Assembly (NCBI RefSeq): GCF_017353185.1
Contig: NZ_JAFMYV010000001.1
Span: forward strand, 854,201-918,200
Source: Fibrella rubiginis
Lineage (GTDB): Bacteria > Bacteroidota > Bacteroidia > Cytophagales > Spirosomataceae
DNA length: 64,000 nucleotides
Direction: 5' to 3'
A model generated the notes under the pieces. That model ran no database searches and had not been told where the DNA came from. It saw only the letters and a program-made list of their open reading frames with translations. Shown piece by piece: positions 9,701-18,349 of this stretch. How positions within the stretch are numbered: position 1 is the stretch's first letter; each line of letters opens with the position of its first letter. The position numbers and the translations under genes are program-made.

Positions 9701-12153
9701 TGCCCGGTTTCATCAACAATATAAACGGTGGTGTTGGCAATGGGATAACCAATGGTGATGCGCTCATCAGTAGGCAAAATTTGCTTGCCGGTAGCGTAAA
9801 TGGTCGTTTCGGTGGGGCCGTAATAATTCCACACTTCACGGCAGCAGGCCAGCAGCGTTTTGGCCAGGTCTAATGGCAAGGCTTCGGCGCAGGAGATTAC
9901 ACGCAGATTGGGGTTTCCATGCCAGCCAGCCGCTAGCAGCATTCTGAAGGCAGCAGGGGTCGTTTGTAGAAACGTAATAGACTCCTGGTCAAGCAGTTTA
10001 GCCAACAGCTCGCCGTTACGTGTAGTGGCTGGATCAACCAGAATTAGTTCGGCGCCAGTGAGCAGTGCTGTGTATATCTCTACCACCGACAAGTCGAACG
10101 CAACGGTAGACAGAGACAGGGTCTTGTCGGCGGCTGTCAGGCCCGGTTCGCGTTGCACACTATAAAGCACGTTCGCTACGCTATGATGCCGAATGGCCGC
10201 ACCTTTGGGCCGCCCGGTGGTGCCGGAAGTGTAGAGAACATAAGCAATGCTCATCCCCGTCGGTGCTGGCGTGGGGACTGTGTCCGGGTAGTGAGCCAAT
10301 GTTGGCCAGAGCGTGTCGACCACCAACTCGCGCAATGACGTATCGAACCGCCCTTCGTTAGCCATCGAAGTAAGCACCACAGAGCAGGCAGCATCGGCCA
10401 GGATATAGTTGATCCGGTCGGTGGGATGTTGCGGGTCAACGGGCACGTAGGCGGCCCCCGTTTTCAGGATACCCAGCATGCTCACTACCATTGCCAGCGA
10501 CCGGTCTACCGCCAAGCCAACGCGGTCTCCCGCCTTCACGCCCTGCTCAAGCAACAGATTGGCCAGTTGATTCGCTTTTTGGTCTAATTCACTGAAGGTC
10601 AATGCGTCACGCAAATAGCGGATGGCCGTTTTGTTGGGGTACAGTGCCGCCGTTTCGCTCAGGAGCGTGGTCAGCGCCTTGTCACGTGGATAAACCAGTG
10701 CGTTGCTTCTGGGCGAAGTGACTGGTTTGGGCAACGATTGGGTAATGGACTTACGGCTGTCGATCACCGTCTCCTCAGCGTCAATTTGTGCCAGCGCCAA
10801 ATCGGGTTGCTGCAGTACAGCCTGTAGAAAATGGGCGAATGAGGTGTGGAACGCCCGGATGGTTGCTTCGTTAAACAGCCCTACGTTATAGGACCATTCC
10901 AGAATCAGCGTCTGCTCCGATCCTGTTGCATTGAGCGACAGTTCGAAGTTTTCGTAGGCGCGGGGATTGCTGATTAATGTGTGTGACAGCCCAACAAAAG
11001 CCACCCCCTCGTCAAGCCCCATGTCAACGTTGAACACCACCGGCACAAACGACACCCGCGCCGGATCACGCCGGATCTGAAGTTTCCGTAGCAAGCCACC
11101 AAACGTAATGCGCTGATGCTCAAACGCATCCATCCAGGTGGCACGACGTTCGCGGAGATGGGTATAAAACGATTTTTCGGGGGTATAATGGCTGCGTAGC
11201 GGTAGCAGGTTCACGCAATGGCCTACCAAACCATATAAATCAGTTACGGCCTGACCAGCGGCGGGTAGGCCCAGCACCAGGTCACGCTGGTGCGTGAGGC
11301 GCATGAGCCAGAGTTCAAATGCGGCCGTGAGGGTGGTCACCAGACTACATCCCGCCCGTATACCTGACTGCTTCAGAGCCTGCACAAGTTCCTTTTCCAG
11401 TGCCACATCCACGCGGTTACCTGCAAAGGTGCGCGGCACGGGGCGGGGGGCATCGGTGGGCAGGTCAACCAGGGGGACGCCGTCGCCGTAGAGGTTCAGC
11501 CAGTAAGCTTCGTGCTGACGATATTCATTGCTTTCCGTGTAAGCCTGTTGCGCCAGGGCGTAGTCGCCAAGCTGTGGTGCAGGGGCTAATTGAGGAGCTA
11601 TTCCCTGAACCAGTGCGCTATACAACTGCCCCATGTCCTGCAACAAAATGCCCGTCGACCAGCCGTCACAGATAATATGATGTGCCGTCAGGGTGAAGTG
11701 ATGCGTGGTATCATCCAGTTTAATCAGCGTAGCTTTCACCAGTGGTCCGTTGGTCAGATCAAACTGATGTTGCGCATCCGCCAGCGCCAGATCCGTTACC
11801 GACTGTTCCCGCTTTTCGGGCAAAAGAGCGCTGCTATCCAGATAGGTGAGTGACCCGGTTAGTTCACGAAAAAGGCAGCTTTGTTGCCCGTCGGCGCTGA
11901 AAGCCGTGCGCAGAGCTTCGTGACGTTGCACCAGGGCCAGCCAGGCTTGCTCAAAGGCATCTTTGTCCAACTGTCCAACCAGCCGCAATGATACCGATTC
12001 GTTGTAGGCTCGATTGGCATCAGCCCCGCCAAATTGGCAGGCCGTCCATATTTCAGCCTGCGCATCGGTTATGGGCGATACCCTTACCAGTTCGGGACCA
12101 GCGAATGGATCAAAGTCAACGACAGTAAGGGCAGGTTGGGTGGCACGCTTCAT
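6745..12153 (-). CDS. Single-module non-ribosomal peptide synthetase, C-A-(N-MT)-PCP-TE
   Basis: A complete 1,802-residue module. The condensation domain is about 24-460, with catalytic HHIICDG at 158-164. The adenylation domain is about 490-950, with YTSGTTGRPKG near 641, NYYGPTETT and YRTGDL. A SAM methyltransferase is inserted at about 960-1220 (VLEVGSGAGQ, SVAQYFPDGRYL), in the place usual for N-methylating domains. The adenylation C-terminus carries ITANGKIDRK near 1405. The carrier domain has LGGHS with Ser1466. The thioesterase has GFSFGG with Ser1596 and a late His in PGEHSYIF. A tentative specificity code by eye is D-L-V-A-I-C-Y-I-Y-K, which I cannot assign. Every core motif is intact. 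It lies between a Wzc-like gene and a sulfatase on one strand, so the product may be attached to or exported with a polysaccharide (inference). No phosphopantetheinyl transferase is in the window. Confidence 0.93.
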   Translation of the reverse strand: MKRATQPALTVVDFDPFAGPELVRVSPITDAQAEIWTACQFGGADANRAYNESVSLRLVGQLDKDAFEQAWLALVQRHEALRTAFSADGQQSCLFRELTGSLTYLDSSALLPEKREQSVTDLALADAQHQFDLTNGPLVKATLIKLDDTTHHFTLTAHHIICDGWSTGILLQDMGQLYSALVQGIAPQLAPAPQLGDYALAQQAYTESNEYRQHEAYWLNLYGDGVPLVDLPTDAPRPVPRTFAGNRVDVALEKELVQALKQSGIRAGCSLVTTLTAAFELWLMRLTHQRDLVLGLPAAGQAVTDLYGLVGHCVNLLPLRSHYTPEKSFYTHLRERRATWMDAFEHQRITFGGLLRKLQIRRDPARVSFVPVVFNVDMGLDEGVAFVGLSHTLISNPRAYENFELSLNATGSEQTLILEWSYNVGLFNEATIRAFHTSFAHFLQAVLQQPDLALAQIDAEETVIDSRKSITQSLPKPVTSPRSNALVYPRDKALTTLLSETAALYPNKTAIRYLRDALTFSELDQKANQLANLLLEQGVKAGDRVGLAVDRSLAMVVSMLGILKTGAAYVPVDPQHPTDRINYILADAACSVVLTSMANEGRFDTSLRELVVDTLWPTLAHYPDTVPTPAPTGMSIAYVLYTSGTTGRPKGAAIRHHSVANVLYSVQREPGLTAADKTLSLSTVAFDLSVVEIYTALLTGAELILVDPATTRNGELLAKLLDQESITFLQTTPAAFRMLLAAGWHGNPNLRVISCAEALPLDLAKTLLACCREVWNYYGPTETTIYATGKQILPTDERITIGYPIANTTVYIVDETGQLAQPGEAGELCIAGEGVSGHYLNQPELTAEKFIDNPFIVAPKGKLNGHAVGEAKQPAYLTDYKLYRTGDLARKLPDGDIVYMGRIDQQVKIRGFRIELGEVEHTLVGIDGIKEAVVMAREDRENDQRLVAYVVPELAQTDTDGTDWHQRWDVIYTRATDQMGPGEQGQSADLDVAIAKQLTNQTDIQQQADEWLGQSIKRLRALQARRVLEVGSGAGQLLFALADDTDRYIATDYAQPAIDNLNQKLATQPDRWAHVTAKTASADDYSLVEKASLDLVLIHSVAQYFPDGRYLLRAIEQAVMATAPGGCVFVGDMQSKQLQTMHHAQDQLPRSAGKQSVADFKRTVERRIRIDDELMADPAFFYLLPQLIPAITAVDVQLREGKSINETTKYHFDVWLYVGTSPSVVSVNQTIDWKTLTTAAGSSAAVLERELAQYPGQVVCITGMPNHRNAPDFALLTLLDITDPATSMDLVRAKLTHVEPGVDPDVCWTLGESMGYQTHVRWCSNGADNRFEAVFIPHSLGPVLPPPPIALNLTQADARAFVNEPYAPTPTVSGEQIRQWKKQAAQRLPDYMVPTDVVVLPRFPITANGKIDRKALPAPTPHATETDQHDAPTTPEEILLASLWADVLGMPQVGVDDNFFELGGHSMIAVQVMTRLEKQTGRRLPLATLFEYPTVRQMAGLIHENAKPVSWGSLVPIKPGGTRDPLYIVHGAGLNVLLFNAVANNLHPDQPVYGLQARGLNGVDEPFRSITEMAEAYVAEIVMHNPTGPYLLSGFSFGGIVAFEMARQLQEQGRPVGLVALFDAYAYDAGRSNPWWQRKAQGLGLFLNKVGHTLRLIRKHRGQGVAYKMESIDRRLIKKYWQLKPGKRLDQILARTLIQAYWQLKFGQQQQQEAIFDTTFRIEAINDLALEEFQLLPADLEVHLFRATVQTFFMEDYDFYGWRDFARKGVHVHNVPGEHSYIFAPPNDKVFADKLQAVLDRQ

Positions 12154-12232
12154 CGGATAGCCAAATCTACTACGGCTGTATTAAAAGTATGTGGTAATCT
12201 GCCAGTTTCTACACGATAACAGAGTTGGTAAC

Positions 12233-14422
12233 TTACCGGCTGGTTCGCTGAGCCTGAAGGCGCGGGCCATTACTGTCCTGCTTCGGTTCTGGCGCAGCGG
12301 CACCCACGTCGCCAATATAATTGTTGCCTACCCGGTTTAATACCGTTAAAATAGGCTGTTGGGTAACGCGTTCGTAAAGAGAGAGCAATTGCTTCTCGGC
12401 CCGCGCCCACGAGCTGTTTGCATCGATGATGAGCAATGACAGCGCGCTGTTCTTGAGCAGGTAAACCGGCATCTGGTTATTAGCCAGGGCGGGCAGTTCC
12501 ACTATGATCCGGTCAAACTGCGCCGCGTCGAAATCGTAGCTATGGTCGAGCAGGTAATCTATGCTTGTCACGTTCATAAAGTCGGGCTGAACGGTATAGG
12601 GCAGGTAGCTCACGTTTCGCTCAAATTCGCGCACTTCGCTACCTGTGTGGCGGGGGTAGCAATAGGCAACCCGGTGGTCGGCAGCGGTATACAGCCGCAC
12701 CAGGCCGTGCGCTACCCAGCTTTTACCCTGTTTGGGTTGCATGCTAAACAGGTTAATAACGGGCGGAAATGGTTTGGCCGTTACCTGCGCAATTTCGATG
12801 TTGAGCGCGTTGAACAACTGCTCGAACATGCTGGTGGCTGCCCGATTGGCCCTACCCGTTGAGAGTGGATTCGTGACGGTTGGGAAAAATGCCGTAATGG
12901 GCCGGCCTATCAACGCTTCGGCCTGCTCAGGGGACTGGATACGCTTGTCAAGCCAGAACCGTAGCGCCATCAGCAGGAGGGCCAAAAAAATGCCTACGCC
13001 AATGCCCACAATCACGAGTTGTTTCCGCTTGGAAGGCTGCGGTTCAAGCGGAAAATCGGGTGCGTCGAGCACATCCAGTTTGCCACCTACCGCCACGTCC
13101 TGTTGCCGGGTACGTGACTGATCTACTTGCTGAAGCAGGGCGAAATATTCTTTCTCCGCCACGCTCAAATCTCGCTCTAACTGGCGCAGTTGTGACCCCA
13201 GCGGCTCATATTCACTTGTTTTGGCCTTGTATTCGCCAATACGCTTTTGGTACAATTCCAGCTTGGACGATGACTCTTCATATTCCAGCGACTTAGCAAG
13301 CCGGTCGGCGGCCAGCGTTTGCTGTGGCAATGCATCCGATGCATTGGTCGTGGCATCATAATCCTGCGCCGATGCTTTCAGGTCTTCCTGCGCCGCCGCC
13401 ACAGCCGCCTGTAACCGGGTAAGTACTGTTTTTGGTTGACCATAGGCACGGGCGTTCGACAATTGGTTTTCGGCCTCAGCGAGCTTCCGCTGTTTTTCGT
13501 TCAAATCCGTATTGGCCGACCGGATGCTGCTTTGCTGACCCATGCGCTTATTGAGTGCATCTAATGAGGCTTTCGCCGCATTCTTGCGCATTAGCTCCTG
13601 ATTATACTCATTGGTCAGTGCCTCGCGTGAGGTAGCCATGTTGCGGGCTTCTTCATCATAATCCAGTACGTTATGATTGGTATTGAACGCCCGCAAATTG
13701 CCCTCTGCTCTGTCCAGCGCCTCTTTCGCTCGTTTTAGTCGACCTTCGTAATAGCTTACTACCGAGTCTGTTTCCGACGTCTTGAAATACGAATTACGTT
13801 TGTTCAATACGTCGATGGCGTATTTCAGCGTCTGCTGGGCTACGGCGGGGTCGTTGGCCTCGTATTCCATCAGCAGCACGTCGTTGGTATTCTTCCGGGC
13901 TGAGCCCTTAATTTTCTCGCTCAACAGCCGGAATGAGTAAATCGAATTCTCCTGCAGCACCAGCGTTTTGATGGGGTTGGGCGTTGGCGACCGAACAAGG
14001 CTATCGAGTGCCCGGCGCAACACCTTTGGGTCGCCGTAGATGGGTAATTCGGCGCGAAAACTGGCCGGCACTGCCTTTTGCAGATCATAGAAGCCATTCC
14101 AGCCTAATACCATGCTGTCGGGATGAGCAAGCTCAAGATGGTCGGCCAGTAGATTTACGCCAACCTGAAGCAGGGTTTCCTTAGACCCCAACGTGCTTAG
14201 CAGGTTATCAAAAGCACTCACTGACCGGTCCATCACGGCACCCATCCGGTCGGTCATCAGCGAATAGCCCGATGCCAAACCCGTGTAGAGCGAGGTCTGC
14301 GATTTATAGATCTTTAGTTCGTTGCGCGTAACGTAGAAAGCCGTGGCTGCTGTCAGGCACGGGATTAGCGCAAACCAAAGTAGGTGCTGCCTCAGTAATC
14401 GCAGGAAGACAGAGATAGACAT
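12233..14422 (-). CDS. Exopolysaccharide co-polymerase, Wzc/GumC-like, with degenerate kinase domain
   Basis: A 729-residue inner-membrane protein controlling polysaccharide chain length and export. It has an N-terminal membrane helix (about 12-30), a Wzz-type periplasmic domain, and a long coiled coil (about 210-440) rich in Ala, Glu, Lys and Asn. A second membrane helix (about 470-490) is followed by a cytoplasmic nucleotide-binding-like domain. The P-loop-like SMQPKQGKS at about 560-568 remains. The Walker B position reads IIVELP, with Glu for the usual Asp, and the tail has no tyrosine cluster. A working tyrosine autokinase is therefore unlikely. It lies 8 bases after the TolC-like gene and 79 bases before the NRPS gene, all on the minus strand. 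Confidence 0.85.
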   Translation of the reverse strand: MSISVFLRLLRQHLLWFALIPCLTAATAFYVTRNELKIYKSQTSLYTGLASGYSLMTDRMGAVMDRSVSAFDNLLSTLGSKETLLQVGVNLLADHLELAHPDSMVLGWNGFYDLQKAVPASFRAELPIYGDPKVLRRALDSLVRSPTPNPIKTLVLQENSIYSFRLLSEKIKGSARKNTNDVLLMEYEANDPAVAQQTLKYAIDVLNKRNSYFKTSETDSVVSYYEGRLKRAKEALDRAEGNLRAFNTNHNVLDYDEEARNMATSREALTNEYNQELMRKNAAKASLDALNKRMGQQSSIRSANTDLNEKQRKLAEAENQLSNARAYGQPKTVLTRLQAAVAAAQEDLKASAQDYDATTNASDALPQQTLAADRLAKSLEYEESSSKLELYQKRIGEYKAKTSEYEPLGSQLRQLERDLSVAEKEYFALLQQVDQSRTRQQDVAVGGKLDVLDAPDFPLEPQPSKRKQLVIVGIGVGIFLALLLMALRFWLDKRIQSPEQAEALIGRPITAFFPTVTNPLSTGRANRAATSMFEQLFNALNIEIAQVTAKPFPPVINLFSMQPKQGKSWVAHGLVRLYTAADHRVAYCYPRHTGSEVREFERNVSYLPYTVQPDFMNVTSIDYLLDHSYDFDAAQFDRIIVELPALANNQMPVYLLKNSALSLLIIDANSSWARAEKQLLSLYERVTQQPILTVLNRVGNNYIGDVGAAAPEPKQDSNGPRLQAQRTSR

Positions 14423-14430
14423 ACGCCAGA

Positions 14431-15252
14431 TCAGTTTCGTTTCAACCGTTGAATAGGTACACCCACCAATGCCTCAAAGGTGTGTACATTTTTTAAAAAC
14501 TCGCCTTTCACCTGCTCCGAAATCGACTTTGTTTCCACGTAGCGTGTAGTAGCGTTAGCCATCAATTCGGCCGATAGGCGTCCTTTTTGCAATTCTACTT
14601 CAGCAATGCGGTAGGCTGTGAGTGAAGCCTGTTCGTCGAGCAGCCGTATTTTCAGTACCTGCTGGGCCGTAAGCATATCCTGGTAAATAGTGATCAGTTC
14701 ACGCTTCAGTTGCAATAGTACCACATCTTTTTGGCGCTCACCGGCTTGTTGCGTGGCTTCGGCTTGCCGAATTTGGTGCTTACGGCCAAAAAGATCGTAT
14801 AGCGATATGCGAGCATCAATACCTACCCGCCAGCCATTTGTCAATTGACCGATACTTCCTGTGCGGCCATTGGCATCAGGTACGCCGGTGGCCAGTAATG
14901 TCTGGTTGCCTCCTGAGTAGTTGCCAAAACCAGTCAGGTTCTGCAGAAGTTGCGAACGGGTTACGGCAGTGGCGGCATTCAGCGAGTTGATTACCTCGTC
15001 TTGGTATTTTAACAAAGGCGAATTGGCTGCCGCAATTTTCACGATCTGGTCAAAGGGTAACAACTGTGAACCAATATCCTGGTTGACATCCAGATAGAGC
15101 GTGTCGCCCGATAATCCCGTTGCCTTACCAAAGGCAACCATACCCCGCGCGCCACCCTGCCCAAAACTGACCATGGTGCACAGCAAACATAGTGTAGACA
15201 GCAAACTGAGCCGACGAAGCGTTTCGTTCGTCAGCGTCGGTACTCGGTTCAT
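14431..15252 (-). CDS. TolC-like outer membrane efflux protein, short form
   Basis: A protein of about 273 residues with a signal peptide ending near VSFGQ. It contains one region like the outer-membrane efflux repeat, with long amphipathic helices (for example DVVLLQLKRELITIYQDML) and a strand-forming stretch in the middle. Canonical TolC proteins have two such repeats and about 420-480 residues, so this is half-sized. Short forms next to Wzc-like genes are plausible in Bacteroidota export loci (inference). ATG at 15252 is preferred because it starts just before the signal peptide; an ATG at 15282 is also in frame. The stop lies 8 bases before the co-polymerase start, which suggests co-transcription. 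Confidence 0.7.
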   Translation of the reverse strand: MNRVPTLTNETLRRLSLLSTLCLLCTMVSFGQGGARGMVAFGKATGLSGDTLYLDVNQDIGSQLLPFDQIVKIAAANSPLLKYQDEVINSLNAATAVTRSQLLQNLTGFGNYSGGNQTLLATGVPDANGRTGSIGQLTNGWRVGIDARISLYDLFGRKHQIRQAEATQQAGERQKDVVLLQLKRELITIYQDMLTAQQVLKIRLLDEQASLTAYRIAEVELQKGRLSAELMANATTRYVETKSISEQVKGEFLKNVHTFEALVGVPIQRLKRN

Positions 15253-15561
15253 TCCCAAAGCGCGTGTTGATATAATGCGCACCTGGCCTTAACTGACTCG
15301 TGTGCAAACATCATCCTGGTTATTTTGACTTTTACTTGATAGTAATGTCACAACAAGCTCCTGAGGCATGTAACAGACCTGCGCAACATAGCTTACAGGT
15401 TCTGTGGAGTTAATGTGATAAGTGTTTCTAAACAAAGATAAACAACCCGTTGGATTGTTTATCGGCTATTCAAGGTGATTTGGGAAGTACGGTGCTGAAA
15501 TATGTCGAACGGTACATGTTAAAGGTTGTTGCCGAAATCGTCGGCTGTGCCAGATGGCACG
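15253..15561. other. Intergenic region with a possible -7 box
   Basis: No gene seen. On the minus strand a TATCTTTG matching the Bacteroidota -7 consensus TAnnTTTG lies at 15433-15440, about 180 bases before the TolC-like start. No matching TTTG was found 19-21 bases upstream, so a promoter here is only possible. It would split the polysaccharide locus into two transcripts. Confidence 0.3.
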
Positions 15562-16773
15562 TTATGCCGCCCGAACGGCCTTCTCCCAAATGCCAGATAG
15601 CCCGCCATTCCAGAAGCGCACCAGGCCCAGCATAACACACCAGTTCATGAACACAAAATAGTAGGGGACAAACGTAGCCTTCCAGCGGGTTTGGCGGTTT
15701 TCGAGGTAATAGCCAACGCCCGCCATTGTGTAGAAGAGTGCCTGGCCAGCCAGCATGATGCACCAGAAAAGCCACTGTGCGCTACCCGCAGACAAGTCAG
15801 ATACGATCAGGGCATTGAGTAATAGCAATAAAGGAAGACAAAACGGAGCGACTGCCCAGCGTAACACCCGGTGTGATATGTACTGAAAACTGAGCCAACC
15901 GTAGCGAAACGGGTTCAGCAAAGGCAGCAAACGCCCCATCGACTGAAAACCACCCGCTGCAATCCGCACTTTTCGTTTCTTTTCCTCCCGGATCGAATGC
16001 GATGGCCGTTCCATGGCATAGGCATCAGGCGCATAGTCTACGCGATATCCACGTCCAGCAATGCGCAACGAAATCATAAAGTCGTCCAGCAACGTATCGG
16101 CCTCGACAGGTTCATAGAGAGCCGTGCGGATGGCGAAGAGTTCACCGGCCGCACCAACAATGGTATGTAGTTCAGCGTCGAGGCGTTTTAAAAGAGATTC
16201 GTAACGCCAGTAGAGTCCTTCGCCACTGCCCGAAGCCGCTTCTGTGGCTTCGGTGCTGATTCGTTTTTCGCCGGTTACTGCGCCCACGCTGGCATTCGCA
16301 AAGCGATGCATAATTCGGCTTACAGCTTCGGGATTCAGCAGGGTATTAGCGTCGGTGAAAAGAGCAATAGGCGTTTGCACCAGAGGCATGGCATTATTCA
16401 TGGCCTCAATCTTGCCTAGCCGACGTGTTCCCGACACAACTGTGAGGTTAGGCACCTGCGCTTTCATGGTTTCCAGGTATTCGGCGGAGCCATCGGTAGA
16501 TCCTTCAACCACAAACAACAGGCGGACGTGCTGGGCGGGATAATTCTGCGCCAGGCAATTCTGCAATTTGGCGGGTAAATAGTCAATCTCATTATAAGCT
16601 GGTATAATGAGTGTCACGTCAAGGGTAGGCAGAGAGGGAAGGTCAAGCTGATTGGTATAGCCCAATAAGCGGCGCAGTTTCACCAGACCGTAGATCACGA
16701 AGCCGTAGCCTACATACGTATAGGCGATCAGCCCCGCCAGCAGCACAAAAAGTAAAACAGAGGGAATTGGCAT
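15562..16773 (-). CDS. Membrane glycosyltransferase family 2
   Basis: A 403-residue processive-type GT2 enzyme with an N-terminal membrane helix (about 5-30), a cytoplasmic GT-A domain and three or four C-terminal membrane helices. Visible motifs are LIIPAYNE (about 56-63), VVEGSTDGS where the usual first Asp is Glu, the DxD-equivalent FTDANTLL, the catalytic-base region LLDDFMISLRIAGRG, and RKVRIAAGGFQ at the position of the Q/RxxRW motif. It resembles N-acetylglucosaminyl or cellulose-type synthases, but the sugar is not determinable. It belongs to the minus-strand polysaccharide locus and follows the small gene at 16,797 by 23 bases. Confidence 0.87.
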   Translation of the reverse strand: MPIPSVLLFVLLAGLIAYTYVGYGFVIYGLVKLRRLLGYTNQLDLPSLPTLDVTLIIPAYNEIDYLPAKLQNCLAQNYPAQHVRLLFVVEGSTDGSAEYLETMKAQVPNLTVVSGTRRLGKIEAMNNAMPLVQTPIALFTDANTLLNPEAVSRIMHRFANASVGAVTGEKRISTEATEAASGSGEGLYWRYESLLKRLDAELHTIVGAAGELFAIRTALYEPVEADTLLDDFMISLRIAGRGYRVDYAPDAYAMERPSHSIREEKKRKVRIAAGGFQSMGRLLPLLNPFRYGWLSFQYISHRVLRWAVAPFCLPLLLLLNALIVSDLSAGSAQWLFWCIMLAGQALFYTMAGVGYYLENRQTRWKATFVPYYFVFMNWCVMLGLVRFWNGGLSGIWEKAVRAA

Positions 16774-16796
16774 GAAACTAAGGTGAAAAATACTTA

Positions 16797-17051
16797 TCAG
16801 TTGACCGTCAGCTGGTAGCGAACCAGATAGGTTGCCGCCGCTGGTTGCGCTGGGCTCAGGGAGTACTGGATCGCGATCTCATCCTGATCAATAAATGGTA
16901 GTACCTGAGTGGTGTAGCGCTCTGTTTGCTTGTTGGTAAAAGCCAGGTTTACCAGCGATACGGCCAGCGGTTTCTCCCGCTTAACCGGTTGATACGTAAT
17001 TTTATCGGTGATGCGCATAGGGATGATAGGGTAGGGTGGACGTTTATACAT
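16797..17051 (-). CDS. Small protein of unknown function in the polysaccharide locus
   Basis: An 84-residue protein I do not recognise. It has no clear membrane helix or signal peptide. It is rich in beta-prone residues and ends TYLVRYQLTVN. Its start overlaps the end of the upstream sugar transferase gene by 8 bases, and the glycosyltransferase gene follows 23 bases after it, so it sits in the middle of a tight operon. That position and a codon use like its neighbours are the reasons for calling it real. A small accessory factor for the transferase or glycosyltransferase is possible but unproven. Confidence 0.6.
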   Translation of the reverse strand: MYKRPPYPIIPMRITDKITYQPVKREKPLAVSLVNLAFTNKQTERYTTQVLPFIDQDEIAIQYSLSPAQPAAATYLVRYQLTVN

Positions 17052-18231
17052 TTTCCTTCTGCCAAAGGCTAAACAGCGTTTGGTAGATCAGACTCATATC
17101 CCGCCCAAACGAGAACGTTCGGGCATACTCGATGTCGAGGTCAATGCGTTCCTGTTCGCTCATTTTGCCCTCACCTTTGGCGCGTTTTTTTACCTGCCAG
17201 AGTCCTGTCAGTCCAGCAGGACCAGCAAACCGCCGTACAGCATAGTCGGTGGTGAGTTTTTCGGCTTCGTAGAGGGGTAGTGGCCGGTTACCCACCAGCG
17301 ACATGTCGCCCACCAGGATATTGACCAACTGAGGCAACTCGTCAATGCTGCTGTTACGCAGAAAGCGGCCCAGGCGCGTCACCCGTGGGTCATCACGGAA
17401 CTTCAGAAACGTGCCACCTTCGTGACTTAGCTGGTAGCGCCGTTCGCAGACATAATGATCTTCATCAAAAAGCAGCCGTTGACATGAACCGGCAAGAGCG
17501 CAAGTTTCACAGAGCGCATTTCTGTGGTCAGCATCGTCCCAGGAATAGGATACCGGGTTGGTGTCGTACAGGTTTTGAGCGGCCATAGTGCTCAGCATCT
17601 TGTCGGCCTGCGTCGACATCGTGCGGAACTTGATCATGCTAAAAACCCGATAATTAGCTCCCACCCGTTTAGAGCGATAAAAAACCGGCCCTTTAGAGTC
17701 TAGTTTAATCAGCACGGTGGTGATCAGCAGAAGCGGGCTAAGCGTGAGGCAGGCACCCATAGCTACCAGCATATCGAGACCGCGTTTCCAGAGTGGTAGC
17801 TGAAAACTGGCATCTTCCGGCTGGATAGGTTCATTTACTGTTTGGCCAATGCGCGGCAGCAGTGAGCAATAGGCCTGAAGCCGTTCACGAAACGATGGGC
17901 CTTCAACGGGAAAGAATGAAATAATGTCGGTTGCCCCACCTTCGCTGGCCAACTGCAATACAGAGCGTGTGATAGAGGAGCAAAGTAGCAGAAGAGGAAG
18001 GCCGCGACGTGCGCTAAAGGGGTGCAGGCTTTGCAGCACCTCTGCATAATTGGCCGATTGGCCAACCAGGATTATATCCGCGGGCCGTTGGTTGGTAAGC
18101 CAGGCAATGGCGTCATCGACCTGTTTGTGCCATATCACATACTGCGTTTTGCCTAATGCACTAGTAATCCGGTTAAATACGGCTTCTTCCCGTTCAACTA
18201 AGAGGATATAGGTAGTGGTTAAGCTACTCAT
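17044..18231 (-). CDS. Pseudo-receiver fused to polyprenyl-phosphate sugar-1-phosphate transferase
   Basis: A 395-residue protein that probably primes the polysaccharide by placing a sugar-1-phosphate on undecaprenyl phosphate. Residues 8-125 look like a response-regulator receiver fold, but the phosphorylation site is lost (ADIILVGQS, Gly or Val where Asp is expected). The bacterial sugar transferase domain begins near 147 (LWKRGLDMLVA). It has the membrane hairpin, the conserved KFRTM, DELPQLVNILVGDMSLVGNRP and GLTGLWQV. An insert at about 205-270 holds four cysteines, C241, C244, C250 and C262, which could bind a metal. The ATG at 18231 gives a full receiver domain. It follows the receiver protein gene by 118 bases. 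Confidence 0.87.
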   Translation of the reverse strand: MSSLTTTYILLVEREEAVFNRITSALGKTQYVIWHKQVDDAIAWLTNQRPADIILVGQSANYAEVLQSLHPFSARRGLPLLLLCSSITRSVLQLASEGGATDIISFFPVEGPSFRERLQAYCSLLPRIGQTVNEPIQPEDASFQLPLWKRGLDMLVAMGACLTLSPLLLITTVLIKLDSKGPVFYRSKRVGANYRVFSMIKFRTMSTQADKMLSTMAAQNLYDTNPVSYSWDDADHRNALCETCALAGSCQRLLFDEDHYVCERRYQLSHEGGTFLKFRDDPRVTRLGRFLRNSSIDELPQLVNILVGDMSLVGNRPLPLYEAEKLTTDYAVRRFAGPAGLTGLWQVKKRAKGEGKMSEQERIDLDIEYARTFSFGRDMSLIYQTLFSLWQKENV

Positions 18232-18349
18232 CAGTAGAGGGGGTGGTTGAACGCGGGAAAACGCCCATGGTATGGGCTTTGAGTTTAGGAATAGCGAGAC
18301 TTGGTGCCAGCCCTGCCGGTATCTTAAGTACGTTTATGCCGGTTGGGCA

